Origin: Diphasiastrum complanatum | Taxonomy: Eukaryota; Streptophyta; Lycopodiopsida; Lycopodiales; Lycopodiaceae | Assembly (NCBI GenBank): GCA_029204225.1 | Contig: MU832134.1 | Span: 1 to 64,000, forward strand | DNA length: 64,000 bases | Direction of reading: 5' to 3' | Shown here: piece by piece, positions 27,095 to 40,194 of the stretch | Position numbering within the stretch: position 1 is the stretch's first letter | Layout of the letters: the number at the start of each line of letters is the position of its first letter | Notes under the pieces: generated by a model | The model's input: the letters and a program-made list of their open reading frames with translations, nothing else | What the model was told of the DNA's origin: nothing | Databases searched by the model: none | Translations under genes and position numbers: made by a program

Positions 27095-27240
27095 GCACAT
27101 GCACATTCCACCGGAGAGAGGAGAGAGAACGTGCATTCCACCAGAGAGAAAACGTGCATTCCATCGAAGAGAGGAGAGAGAGTGAATTCCACCGGAGAGA
27201 GGAGAGAGAATGACAGATTCATAGGAGAGAGAAAATTGGA
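27095..27240 (+). repeat. Minisatellite with units of about 30 bp
   Basis: Four to five degenerate units of the form gcattccaccggagagagga occur between 27102 and 27235. The purine half (gagagaggagagag) resembles a seed for (GA)n growth. A (GA)n stretch follows at about 27340-27372. Confidence 0.75.
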
Positions 27241-27340
27241 TGGACATTATGCTCCTCGAGGTGGTCCCAAAATACAAAGGACACCTGAGCACAAGGCATT
27301 ACGAGAAGATAAATAGCCATAAAATGAGGTGTTATAGACC

Positions 27341-27372
<32 letters not shown>

Positions 27373-27648
27373 ATAGCCACATCATCCTTTAGAAAATGTT
27401 GGCTTCTTTTAGTTGATGAAAAAACATGAAGCAAGCAGCTCATTTTGATTTATACAAAGTTTTAAGAATCACACATCCATTTATTACATCAACTCTTGCT
27501 GCCCCGCAACCGACGTGGGTACTGTAGCAGCTACAAGGGCGCATTTTGGATTTCTGGGATCTACTTTACAGCCTCAATATCCTTAGAAACTGCAATCAAT
27601 CTGCAGCAAGAGCAGGGGCCATGCCAGAGGCTTAACCTTTTTTTTTCT

Positions 27649-27724
<76 letters not shown>
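27649..27724 (+). repeat. Compound (TG)n(AG)n microsatellite
   Basis: About 11 TG units pass directly into about 26 AG units. The run lies 24 bases beyond the stop codon of the HHP gene and is probably in its 3' UTR or immediate 3' flank. Confidence 0.95.
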
Positions 27725-27726
<2 letters not shown>

Positions 27727-27747
27727 TTGAAATTCCTCCATTTGAGA

Positions 27748-28901
27748 TCAAGCATCACAACCCTTGAAATCCCTCCAATTGAGATATAGCAGCCCGGCTT
27801 GATAATGGGTGTAGGCGCCAGCAACAACAAGCACATGAAAAAGTTGGTGGCTATGCCCAGCAATATCAAACCATCCTGGCATCCATCGCTCTGGTATTCG
27901 GGTTGCATACACCAGAGCACCAATGCCATAGAACAAACCCATGGTAATCTCGTAGCCCGTTGTGGCCAGCACTGCTGGTTCATCATAATGAAGAAAACAT
28001 TTGTGTAAGACAGGAGCAATTCCTGTTACTCCCATTCCAGCAAATAATGCTGCCCTGAAAGTGCGGTATTCAGGAGTCTGAAAGACAGGTAGTAAGGACA
28101 CCAAGATAGTTGCGATTCCCATGCAAGTGATAGTGATAAGGTAAATGTTCCTCCACAGTGGATTGCACAAGAAAGCATAATAAACAAGAGGATAAAAAGA
28201 CGCTGCTATTAGGGAGGCAATCCCTGCATAATCTACTCTCAGCATAATATAAGCCATGCGCTCGGAGACGCACGATAACAGGTGGCAGGTTGTGCTGGAA
28301 AGTAGACAGAACATTGCACCTCCCAAAAAAATGAAAAACGGCCAGCGTGATATCGGTTTCGAAAGAAAAGGTGCCATCAGCTTTGCCACATCCTCTTTCA
28401 TCGTTTGCTGCAAAAAGAAAGCTCTGTGTAAATGCTACACTGAAACTAACGAAGCTCATGCTAATGAAGGTTATGAATTTCCAACACATGACAGCGCAAT
28501 TTAAGATTAACGACATAAATCTCAGCTCCCAGCTAATAAAATGGAATTTTCACCATAAAAATTAAACAGCAAACATTACATTAGCAAACATCAACACTAC
28601 CATGCAAGGCATACCAGGACACATTGGTTTGTCTGATTTGACGTCGCAAGAGATTCAGGAAGGCAGTTGGAGAGTATCTCTGGCAAATGCCAGCTCGTCG
28701 GAAACGAGGATAGAGCAGGCAGTGATGGAAGGCTTGTCAGTAACTGTGTCTGCAACGTCTGAAAGTCAGATAAGTTCGGTAATGAAGGCAATCGGGGTAG
28801 ACTGGGCCGCTCCACTGCAGTGTAGATGGTCAAACAGACGAACAATAGGAATCCAACCAAATGCCTGAAAGGATAACACATAACACTCGTCGCAATTAGG
28901 T

Positions 28902-28949
<48 letters not shown>

Positions 28950-29281
28950 TCACATTATTATCGATATATTTTAGTTTACAATCCTAAATTAGTCCTAACC
29001 CTAACCATAAAATAAGCCCTAATCTTCCTTGGTCACAAAAACTAATAGAATTAAAACAGCAGCAACACAGAAACAAATTGTCCCGAATGGCGGAGTTCCT
29101 CAACAAAACAGCTATTCCATTGCAACAATCAAGCTCATTCAACTCCCTACAACCTAAAATGTTCTGCTACTAGCCTCGCACTTCTAGCTATTCTCAGATT
29201 GCATCCATCCTAAAATTCTGCGCTGCTAATAATTGCAGGAATTCTGTCAGTCATCATGGCCTACATAATAACAAACAAAAG

Positions 29282-29327
<46 letters not shown>

Positions 29328-30264
29328 GCAGTTTTAGAGTAGTTTTACATTAAGCATACAATTCCAAGCCTTGCACATATTCAGTAGATCGCAGGCACCA
29401 TTACAGAAAAAACTTAAAATACAATGCCGCTGCTACAACGGTCTGTTCAAGTTCATCGTTAGCAGCAACTGCCCCATTGGCAGCGAACAAGAAGAACATC
29501 GACTCTCTACTCACTCTCACTCTCTCACTCTCTCTCTCTCTCACTCAAGTGCATCCCAATTCACCGTTCATCCTCCGCTCTGAACATTGCTCACGCAACT
29601 TTTTTTTTTTTGCAAGTCTCTACGTCTCGTGTACTTTCTTAAATCAATTGATTTTTTTTTTTCCAACCTCCAAGTTCCTACAACTTTCAAGGCTGGCCGG
29701 TTTTGCATTCAAGTTCAGAATTGGAATGAAATTCTCTTAGGAAATTAATTTTGTGCAATTTAAAACTTGGTATAAAATCAAAATAGTATACAACCCTCAA
29801 TAACAAGCATAGATTGAAGTACTTTAACCTAAGTTTGCCAAAAGAAATCCAAAGAGTTAATGCTATTTATTGTTACATGTATATCTACTTTCTAAAAGTC
29901 AACACAAAATGTAATTGATGAAAAAAGTTCCTCTTACTTTTGCATCAAGGAGGTAAGTTTCTTGCTACTCATATTTTTAGCCGATTTTTAGACTTTTGGC
30001 TTCTTGCTTGTTTCAAGATTAATCGGTAAATTTTAAAACCAATCAGTTGGCTGTAGGACTTTGCCAGTTCTCTGTCAACACTAGCTCTGAAGATCCTCCA
30101 ATCCCCGTCCATTGGCACCTTGGCAATCCGCTTCTGTTGAAACAACTTGATCAATGGAGCTGTGGCTTCAAAGACCATTTGTTCTTGCTCATTCTTTTGA
30201 TGTATCTAAGATGAAATCCTTGCAACAACTAGGTTGTGCTGACGTCGAGACCACTTCTCCCTCC

Positions 30265-30328
<64 letters not shown>

Positions 30329-32351
30329 TTATCTCTCTTGAACATTCCAAATATTTCTCTCTTAAACTCTGGAAAATTCTAGAAACAAATTAGATACCAG
30401 AAATTTTAGGGTCTTTATAAAGCCCTAAAATCTGGCATGGCCCAATCAAAATGTTTCTAACACTGCACATTTTCTCTCTCACGTATGCACCCACACTCCC
30501 ACATCCAGAGACATGTATCATTGTCTTAGATAGTCCTTTCTATCCTAGTACCTACTATGAGCTTATGATGAACCTTGGTCTAAGTAATCACTGGGAGAAT
30601 TGTGTGAGACTAACCCCTTGGAGAGAGTTTTGGAACTTGCATATTCACTTGTCCTCACAAATGATCTTAAATGACACAAGAAATATGGCAAGTGAGCTTG
30701 ACATACCCATTCTTATTGACCAAACCCTTCTCAAGGGCGAAGGGAGTACCTGTAGCCAAGGGTGTAGCCAGAGGCAAAAAGGGTCAGGAGGTAGATCTTC
30801 CTCCACTTGAAAATAATTTTTCGTTTTTTTTTTGCCATGTGCATAAACTTTTTTTACTTTCTTTTGAAGGCACCCTTTTTTGCCAAACCTTTCGCTTGAA
30901 AGGTACCGATGGCAAAAAGAAACTTAAAAATTATTTCACATGACGTAAGGTGCATGCAAAAAAATTACAAAAAAACAAGTGCAGCTCTCCGTTACCAAAA
31001 AGTGAAAATTGGTTTTAAACTGAGTTGCAGCGGATCGCGATCCGCTGGAAAAATGATCCGGATCGCCAGCGATCCGGGACCAAAAACTCTATCCCGGATC
31101 GCAAAAAAATTTGCAAATTTTTTTTTTATTGTGGAGGGATCCCCACAGCTAGTTGCAATATATGACCAATGAATAGCAGCAGAAATACTGAAGCAGATAC
31201 AAATGAAATGATTAGCCAATGTTATATCTACAAATCCGTATCTACAAAAACAATTTGCTTCAGTATCTGATTGAAGGGACTAGCTTGGGGATTAACTATC
31301 TGAAATCAAGCAATAGAACTGCTCTTTTGAAATCCTTTCACATGATACCCATATTGGCAGGTTTGAAAAAACAAAACAAAAAAAATTTGCGTTCCGAAAA
31401 ACCCTAATGGGAAATTCCGGATCACATTCCGAAACGCGTTCCAGATCGCGGCCAACATCTTTGGTTTTAAATGATAGAAACAACTTCAAGAAGAGGAGAT
31501 CTTGCGAACTGTCAATTAATTTCGGCCAACGACATAAGGAAACAATCCAAAATCCGGACAAATTACTTGGATAAACAAATTCCAACTTGCAAAAAATCAG
31601 TTAACATGGAAGTGCCACCCAAAACTTTGCAAGCCAAATATGTTGTCGTTATACTGGTGTCAACGAAATGAAAGTTATTTAAACTTTTGAATCACATGTG
31701 GTTAATGTGAATCATGGGTTATGAAATTTTTCTAGCCATAGGGCATTTGCAAAAAAAAATATTGGACAAACAAATACAAAGATGAGGTAGGTATGGTAAG
31801 GGCTTAAAATCACTAAATAACATTAAAAGAAGAATCATTTTTAGATTGAAATAAAAAATGATAATTGTTCTTTTGTAAGAAAATGCACTTTCCCACTAAT
31901 GAATCATATTTCTTGAAGAAAATTTACCAAAACCTTTGCATGCAATGTTGAAAAAATGAGGATCATGCAGCGGAGTAGATAAGCACAAGTTGATGAAAGC
32001 AATTTATGACAAAGGAATATTGCTGCTAATGTGTGAACTTTTTGAATCACATCAATATTGCCGTAGATCTTCTCGATACAAACAATCAATAACGGAATAA
32101 GTCAATTTTAAAAAGGCAAACAAGTTATAGAACATTAATGAAGGAGGACAATGTTCAAACTTTGCACATTTTAATGATTGAAAAACATAGGAAAAACAGT
32201 CTAATTAATTGATTAGAAAAAAAGTACATGAAGATCGATCTAATGATCTATATGAACTATTGAAGTATTAGTATGCACTATAGTTGCATTGTGTTTCTAG
32301 AAACGCGTTCAAAAATGCGTTTCTGAAATGGGGGAGCGTTTCTGAGAAACA

Positions 32352-32390
<39 letters not shown>

Positions 32391-34921
32391 AATATGGGTA
32401 TCAAATTAAAGCATTTATTAAGGGCAATTCATTTATGTAAGTTACCAAATGTTTCGGGTACAATGTGGTCCAGTTTGAGGAAATGTGTTAAAAGTTTTCT
32501 ATGAAAATGTGTTCCATTTCCTGTCAAATCACTACATCGATAATGAGCAGTTACTATGCCAAGAGAGTTTCTGCATATATCAAATCTTAGTTTTCCCTGA
32601 ACTTTTTGATAGACCCAAAGGAGTTAACATAACAAATACCCGGAATTTGAATTGGAGAGTCTTTTGAACACAAACAATCTGCATAGTACCTATTCTACTT
32701 TTCTAAATATGAAATAGGAGATTCGAACTAAAGAAATGTTAAACTTCAAAGAACCTTTCATGTTGACATGTATCAGGCTGTTCTCTTTCTTTCCAATGCT
32801 TAGCTGGTGCTATTCTCAGTTGGTTTTGCCTCCACCCTTTAAGATAATGAAGAAGCGTCCCATCATCTTAGCATGTCAGTTCCAGAGTTTAAGTCAAGCT
32901 GCCCACCCTCCCCCCATCTATCCTCCTGCATAAGTTTTTAATTTTTAATTTTTAATTTTTTGCGATTCTGGTCCAGAATCGCGTTTTTCTAGGAACATTT
33001 TTTCCCATAAACACGTTTATTGCAGCTATGGTATATATCTAATAGTGGATGATCTCATGGGGTGGCTTTATCTGAGGACAAATTGTATCAGTGCACGAGA
33101 CTCGATGTTCAAGTTTTGCAAGAAGGCTCATTGAGGTTAGGGGATGTTATTTTACAAGAGTGGATCTAAATTTTTGGATAATGATCAATTAACGATTTGT
33201 TATCCTTTCACTGATGTAGATAGTCGCTACTTAATTATCATTGTCTAAACATCTGATTCAATATATTGTATAGCCTTGAGTTGGTTGAGCTAAAATATTG
33301 AGTTCGTCACCACGGATGACACCACTACAACTCCACTCAAGGTGGATGAAGATTGGACATAATATATTGTATGCAATAGGCAAGATTCAAGAACTTCTAT
33401 ATGAAGTTGCATGTTCCCATTATTTTATGTAGGTCAACACTACTTGCAAAAAATAGTTGAAAAACACAACTCTCTTATTATGGCATAACTCGAATCTACG
33501 CATGATGGGTTTGAAATGAAAGTAAATTTCAACTCTCTCATAATTCAGTTCAGAGCACATTTTGCATATTTTTTATTTGAGATGCTAATCTCTTGAATGC
33601 TTCTTGGTTTCCAAGGGGAGGCTCGAACCTGGGACCAAAGAAACTTTTGAATGATGTCACTATTGGCCCAACATCCTTTATTTTGAGTTTGAGAAGATCA
33701 AGATTTTGTGCATAACAATGCATTTATTACAATTGTGGGCCCTCCAAGAAAAAAGGGCTAAAATCTTGTGAACTAAGTTGAATACTATTCTAAACTTCAT
33801 AGCATTTAAGAGAATCCATTAAGAAACGAGGAAACTCACTAAAGAAAGTAGGCTGGGTTCCTTCCTCATTGAAGGGCATTGAAGAGCTCTGAGCTCCACC
33901 ATGCCCCCTCATGATCATGATCTCTCACCACCCTTGGATGAGGGAGGCACCCTCTCATCTTGGAGGTAGCACCCTCTCATCTTGGAGGTAGGCAACCATT
34001 TGAGCCCAGACACATTTAAAATGTGTGGTCCACAATCTGTTTCATCCCCGGCCCAAAATCACATTTGTAAACTTTTCAAAACCTAATCCCATGATCTAAG
34101 TCTGCTTGCTAATTCATAGGAGAAGTAAACTCTCAAAGATCTTGAATGAAGAACTCCCTCGTTTTTGGTCTGTACAACCCCATAAGCTTGTTCGTATTAC
34201 CCCGGAATACTGGTGTATACAAAGCATTTAGAAATCTTCCACATAAACTGTAATGAAATAAAGCAAAAAAATTCAGAAGTTTCAACACGGTAAGATGAAA
34301 TTGCTCACGGATTTACTTTCTGCAAAGAACTGCTCATTCATCCATCAATCCAAGCTCTGTGATAAGAAAAGCTTTCTAACTTATCAATCAAGAACAATTA
34401 TACACCTCCAACCGACATATCGGTCGAACTACTGAGCTGTATTTTAATCATCAACATCTTGTCCGTGACCATCAAAACCAATTAAGATTAATTGTAACAA
34501 CTCATCAAACAGCACAAACAGAACAACTCAACACAAGTTCATAAACCGTGATATTTTGCTGATTTATCTTATTCGTAAGCGTGTCACCAACAGCGAAAAC
34601 ATTACCAAACGTGAAGAGTACTTACGTCCAGATGTTGAGAGTTTCGTTATGAATCGTAAACATGCTGAGAAGAGTTTCCTTAAGCGGCCAGTCAGCCCTG
34701 TAATGTTTCAATATATACTCATTGTCTCTGAGGTAGTCAGGGAGTGCATGATACTCCACCAGGTGATATTTCTCTTTAACCTTCTGCCACAGCCTGCCCG
34801 CCTTTGAGGTAGATGGACTCTCTGGGGGACTCCGTTCCTTACTCAATTCCCCCGCCGGACCATCGGTTGTCGCTCCATCGGCCATATTGAGTTCTGACCG
34901 ATCGCCTGAACTGCAAACCAT
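27748..34921 (-). CDS. HHP: Heptahelical transmembrane protein (PAQR/adiponectin-receptor family), complete, three exons
   Basis: Exons are 34921-34626, 28864-28615 and 28407-27748, with GT-AG introns in phases 2 and 0, giving 401 residues from 34921 or 389 from the second Met (MADGATTDG). Exon 1 has a cytosolic head with KYHLVEYHALPDYLRDNEYI. The exon 1/2 join restores IHNETLNIWTHLVGF, the PAQR motif A. Exon 3 has SSTTCHLLSC followed by DYAGI (motif B) and FDIAGHSHQLFHVLVVAG (motif C, HxxxH). The conserved His, Asp and Ser are the family's zinc site. Several hydrophobic segments fit seven membrane helices. A Leu/Pro/Ser-rich loop follows the first helix, as in plant HHP4-type proteins. Length and motifs fit an intact gene. 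The HHP4 subtype is inferred. Confidence 0.93.
28905..28946 (+). repeat. (TC)n microsatellite
   Basis: About 21 TC units, 40 bases upstream of exon 2 of the HHP gene in transcript sense, inside intron 1. Confidence 0.95.
29283..29322 (+). repeat. (TC)n microsatellite
   Basis: About 20 TC units within HHP intron 1. Confidence 0.95.
30269..30320 (+). repeat. (TC)n microsatellite
   Basis: About 26 TC units within HHP intron 1. Confidence 0.95.
32354..32389 (+). repeat. (GT)n microsatellite
   Basis: About 18 GT units within HHP intron 1. They follow an imperfect palindrome built from aacgcgtt and gcgtttct near 32298-32345. Confidence 0.95.
33610..33700 (-). mobile_element. tRNA-derived SINE-like piece
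   Basis: On the minus strand the sequence reads aagtttctttggtcccaggt followed by tcgagcctcccc, containing a B-box-like GGTTCGAGCC. A related piece with the same aagtttctttgg lead-in lies at 35649-35750. The match between the two suggests a dispersed tRNA-derived family. Confidence 0.4.
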
Positions 34922-35057
34922 CTACGCTTTCAATCTCTTACGTCTCCGTCTGCAATCAACCCACAAACTCAAGCAATTCAGATGAATCTGCGTTGTTCTC
35001 ACTCCACCAACTCCGAAAGCAGTTATTAATTCTTTCCTTCATAAAATTTGCTAAACA

Positions 35058-35237
35058 AACATGATCAGATCTCTTTTCTGAACTAGCTCAATCCAAAAAC
35101 GATGCTATTCACTAGATTACTCTGCTTCCAGAGAGAAACAAGGCTTGAACATGATCTGATCTCTTTTCTGAATTAGCTCAATCCAAAAACGATGCTATTC
35201 ACTAGATTACTCTGCTTCCAGAGAGAAACAAGGCTTA
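35058..35237 (+). repeat. 90-bp tandem duplication upstream of the HHP gene
   Basis: Units 35058-35147 and 35148-35236 (aacatgatc...caaggctt) differ at only a few positions. They lie 140-320 bases upstream of the HHP start codon, so in the promoter or 5' UTR. Confidence 0.9.
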
Positions 35238-35648
35238 GCAAGCCATACTTAAATCGTTTTGCTCGCCCAATTCCTAAGGAATTCTATGGAGCAGAGAAAG
35301 AAAAGAGGGTTCGATCAGCGATCCAATCTGTCAGTCTATTGTCACATACGAAATATCGCCAGCTCTACCGAATATCTCAAATCTACCGAATCTTAGATTC
35401 GCCTGCTAGACCTAGAATCCGACTAACCGATACCTACACGCCACGTGTCTAATCGTCCATAACCCTAGCAAGCACCAGCAATGGTTCTTTGACACGTGTG
35501 CACAGACCCTTTGCGTGACGGCTCTCGCTTTCTGTCCTGCCTTGTATCTTGTACATGAAAGCAGCAAGCACGCAATGCCAGAAGCCATATAAAGTTTGGT
35601 ATATTTTATGACACTCTAAAAGTAGACGTCAGCTCGTCAACGAGAATT

Positions 35649-35750
35649 GGCCAAAACAATGCCAAAGTGGGGCTTGGATTTGAACCCAAAGAAACTTTTT
35701 ATGTGAAACTAAACAACTGAGCCAACCCAATTGGATACGATTGCATTGGT
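35649..35750 (-). mobile_element. tRNA-derived SINE-like sequence
   Basis: The minus strand reads ttgggttggctcagttgttt and, about 30 bases later, gggttcaaatccaagcccc. These fit RNA polymerase III A-box (TGGCTCAGTTG) and B-box (GGTTCAAATCC) motifs at tRNA-like spacing. No cloverleaf can be formed over the whole length, so a SINE head is more likely than a tRNA gene. Confidence 0.5.
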
Positions 35751-38100
35751 TCTAGCAATCAACTTGTCAAGCCCAGCGGAACATTCAAAGGAGTTCGACG
35801 ATCAAGTTACAGTAGTTTTTTGGTATTGCCTTGGAAAAGGCATTTCTATGTGTTCAAGTTGGTCAATGGAGTTTTTGCACAAGTCGCCGTTAAAGTCAGG
35901 GTCTTAAATGATAAGGATATGTGCGCACAAAAAACTTTGTCACAGTGTTAAACGATTTTATTGCAAGAACTCGATCGCTTAGATGCGCCTCTATATGCAA
36001 GTCGTTGATAGCAAAAAATTCTTGCTTTTCTCTTTTTCTTACATTTATTCTTACAACTTAAATGCACCTTAATATGCAAGTCATAATTTTTTTATTTTTT
36101 GCATGCATCCCTAGGCTCTCAACATGCATGACAACAATAATCAGATAAACATTATCTATTTGCGTTCACAAAATCATTTCATATATGTTCTTATACAATT
36201 ATTATATCTCCATTCATGTACACACTTTGAATCAAAATTCAATCTAAAAGGAAATACTAACCATTATGCCACAGTTCCAAGACATCCAGGATTTTCAAAT
36301 AGCTAATTACCTTACATCCAATCTTAGACAATTACATTTAAGAAATTTGTTGCAATGCCTATATGGTATACCACAACGTTCTTGCTTTAAAGTGCTTCTT
36401 GGCAAGTAAATAGATGGACTTACTCCCTCATTAATAGACAGCTTTGTTGGTTGTGCCGAAAAAAAAATTCAAATGATAAATAAATTAAGGTGCAAAGAAC
36501 ATTGATCTAAGGCAATTTAATAGAACAAAGTTTAAGTGATCTCAATTTGAATTCGGAGGATGAGAGAAAGATTTTTATTGGCAAGTTAGAGACTTGGCCT
36601 ACCACTTACTTGAAGTGAGTAAGCATACTTGAGTACTTTCCAACAAGTGCACTTACCTTGCCCTACGTTGGCATTGTTTTTTGCTATGTAATGTGTCACC
36701 TAAAGGTAAGTCCATTTTTTGTGAAAGGTAAGTCCCAACTCAACCAAATGGGAGAATGGGAGGAGGGTCTTTGGACACCCTCTCCCACTTAACCTTCCTA
36801 TGTGAAAAACATCCTTAGTGTGAAGGTTGCCTTTTTGGATGTGAGTGTTCACCTAGTAGGCATGAGGTAAGCACAAAGAAGAAAGATGATGTTGTAAGCA
36901 CAACAAAGTCACATCATGTAATGTTTGTCATGGTGTATACACTAAGAATGTTGCATTGTCAGTCATAACTTTTATGTAACTTGAAAAAAAAATTAAGGTT
37001 AATAAGCAATCAAATTTCTTACTACACTATGGAATCAACTCTATTATACATAAGTGATTGGTATGACATTTTATTGTTTATTCTTGATGTGCATTAAACT
37101 GTGGAAAGTATATCATTCATCAAGAATTAAGAGTTGTGGTGAGGTTTGGTGGATTTCCTTAAATAGAAGCACATCACATTATGACCTTTAAAAGAGACAC
37201 GCTTGTAGGTTATTAATCCTACAGTCCAAATATTTTATTGAAAGTAGACTTTGGCCCATAAAAGGTACATCAACTAGGAGGAGGATGTTAGAAGACCTAC
37301 AAGTCAAAAAATGTGGGCCATAGAGGATCTTAAATATCATGGATTGAAATCGAATGAAAGGCTTTTAGCAGATAACTATTATATTGTGGTAACAAACTAG
37401 TACATATTATCATTGATTTTATACAAATGTACATTCTATATTTAGGAATAGTAGAAGCCTAAACATGGAGCACATGGCTCCTATATGATAAGACGCAATC
37501 GCCAAAGTTTGAGTTTGCATAGGTCGAACATTAGTGAGCAAATCTACTCAATTCACGTTTTGTTATTTTGTTTCACAATGATCAATTTATATTATTTTGT
37601 TTATGTGACTTCTCGACTCCCAAATCTCTTTAGTGTTTAGACTCCCTACCATTCGTGTTCAAGTCCCTATTTTTGGGGTCTCAACCTTTTCTATCACATT
37701 TCACACTTGTTATACTCCTCTGAGAGTCCTTACGATCATTGCCTAGCCTATAATGATCGCCACGTGAAGATTATGCAACCAAAAGGATACATGGAGGCCA
37801 AACCACCCAACCAATTGGAAACCGATAGTCAAATCCATAACCGCTTCACCCCAGAGCAATAACTTCTCTTCATGCTCGTTCCAAAATTCGGGACTAGAGC
37901 TTTAAGACTGAAAATCTTGGTGTGCTCAATGCAAAAACTGAAGCGGGAGTAGCAGAACTTTTGAAATCATTGTATGCTTATAGTGAAATATGAGGTAGGA
38001 CTATTTTTCGACACAACATAAACATTACAAAAGTAAGGTATGCTAGATCTATTCATGTTGATTTATTGTAGTTTGAAGCATTTACGGATTGTAGCTTTCA
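35751..38100. other. AT-rich intergenic DNA, no gene seen
   Basis: No open frame of convincing length or family was found. The left edge of element copy B lies somewhere near 37950-38100. Confidence 0.4.
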
Positions 38101-38103
38101 ACA

Positions 38104-40194
38104 ATGGCAATATTCCATTTGCATGTTGCTCTTCCTATGGAATGCACTCCAATTATTAAGAAAAATTCGAAAGTTATAGAGAATGTTGCTGCAATAGTTA
38201 GAGAATTGAGAATGAATAATCATAGGAATATAGATTTGTGGCTGGATGGATCAATTTATCCTAATGATCCAACTACCAATTTGTGTCCAAATTTTAAATC
38301 CGTAACTCATCTTCTCAGATTTGTATGTGAAGGAAATAGCGGAATACTTGAATATTGTCAAAGGTTACGTGATATTGGAATGCATAGCATATCTTGTCTT
38401 AATCAGCAATTATAGTTTGCTAATCAACAATTGCAACGTGCAAATTAGCAATTGCTTCATTATGTGCAATACACTAGTGCTGAAAACAATGCACTCAAGA
38501 ATGCTATGTCAGAGTTGAATGCTACAATCACTACTCTTCGGGGATCAAACCAAGAAATGTTAGAATCCATGGAAAAGTTGCGATTCGAGGGTTTAAAATC
38601 TGTTGTTGATATAAAAGTTATCAAAAAGGTAATGATGAAGAGAAAAAGAAAGAGAGTATCGATGAAGAATATTGATGACTTACCTACACATAGAGGCAAT
38701 CAGAAAAAAAGAATTCGAACATTCAAGTATGTTTTCATATAAACTATTTATTTGATTTGTATGTGTCAGACTGTTTTGATTAAGGTTCAATCATACTTGG
38801 ATGCAAATGTGATTGTGGGTGCATGTGATGTTTCTGGAATTAGCAGAAATGCTTATTCTACTTTTTTTAGAATAGTTAAAGAAGCTTTTCCTCAAGTGAT
38901 GGTGAAGACAACTTATCTTCCGCATCCATATCGGATAAGATTAGCAAGAAATTATTATAATGATGGAATGTTCAAATTAGTTGGCCAACCACTTCATATA
39001 ACTGAATTATACAAATCAGAATATGGTGAGCTCAATTACAACGATTGTAATAATATTTTTCTTGATATTGAAAATGCTCTAAAATACATTTCGATTCTAT
39101 AAACTAGACGAACATCAAGTAAATGGAAAGATCATTATTGTAATAAAATTAGATGAATCTGAAATCATCAATGGTCAAAAGTTGGAACGAGTGAGTGTCA
39201 CTTTGATGAACAAAATTTCAGTATAGATGATCGATGTTTAGTGTTCAATCGGAAAATCACATATGGTGGTTGGCGGCATTCCAGGTATACATTTCAATTT
39301 TCATTTAAAGTATCATTATGAACATTTCATACATTGCCATTTTTTATTGACATGTCATGCATTATATGCTTCTCTACAGGTCTTGAAAGATGACCATAAA
39401 ATACTTTCATGGATATTTTCAAGAACAAATTATGGCGAGATTATAAAGAGACATTTGGAGGGTGACAAGTTTACAATCGAAAATCATGGAAGTTTTCAAA
39501 TCCAATGGCACCTTGCAAGGGATTTGAAAACATTAAAATGTATGTATAATGTCTCTCATGGTACAACATCAAAGCATCCATGTCTTTATTGCATGAAGAA
39601 TTGCTACAATATGAATTTGAGATGATCAAACATTGGCCCAACACAAGAAGCTGAAAATTCAAATATAAAAAGTGCTCTGCCAATTCCATTAAAAAATGTT
39701 CACATATGCACGTTGCATGCTGAGGTTCGTATTATTGAAAAACTTATTTACCTGCATATTCTCCTAGCATGGAATCATAAACCGGAGTCTGTGGCTAAAG
39801 CAACAATTAGGAGGTTGGAAATAGTTTTGTCAAATGTAGGACTACATTAAGAGAATCTCACGATTGAAAAAAGTGATAGACACTTCGGAAAAAAAAGAAA
39901 ACGTTCCTAATAAGCCATCAATTGGAGGTTCTAAAGCAAGAAGATTCTTATCCAATCACACATGCAAAGAATCAAGTGTCACATACGAAATTTGGAGAGA
40001 AATTGTTCAATCCACACGAACACTAGAAGGAAGTAATCGAGTGGAAAAGGGGAACCAACTTAGACAAACTCATAGGTGTAATCAGGAAAGAAAACCTATC
40101 ATCAGAAGATATGAGGACTTTGCAAAATCATTGCACTATATTTGTAAAATCTATACATGATTGTTGGGGAAAAGACAACGTTACACATTACATG
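38104..40194 (+). pseudogene. Element copy B gene 1: DDE/RNase H-fold transposase-like protein, truncated
   Basis: This is the homologue of the gene at 9397. The start is MAIFHLHVALPMECTP, then IDLWLDGSIYPND (copy A: CDLWVDGSLYPID) and PNFKSVTHLLRFVCEGNSG. A Gln-rich coiled coil carries two TAG stops, probably from CAG. A basic stretch MMKRKRKRVS follows, and exon 1 ends at 38726. Later come GACDVSGISRNAYSTFFRIV, then KLDESEIINGQKLERVSVTL, then DLKTLKCMYNVSH, HPCLYCMK and HICTLHAEVRIIEKLIYLH. The last exon with the candidate Glu is absent, because the sequence jumps at 40195-40203 into gene 2. There are several stops and frameshifts. Confidence 0.6.

Larger units (their letters stand above)
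28865..34625 (-). other. First intron of the HHP gene, 5.76 kb
   Basis: The donor is gtaagt at 34625 and the acceptor tttcag ends at 28865. The intron holds (CT)n runs at 28905, 29283 and 30269, a (GT)n run at 32354 and a SINE-like piece near 33612. Around 31030-31110 and 31400-31450 there are clustered gatccgg and cgcgttcc motifs. No gene inside it is supported. Short open frames are not convincing. Confidence 0.8.

Noticed and set aside
26776-27316. Overlapping frames of 128-170 residues around the G run
   Set aside because: Low complexity (Gly/Pro, poly-Phe, poly-Lys) produced by G, T and A runs and the 30-bp minisatellite.
35649-35750. tRNA gene on the minus strand
   Set aside because: A and B boxes are present, but no acceptor stem pairing was found; a SINE head is more likely.
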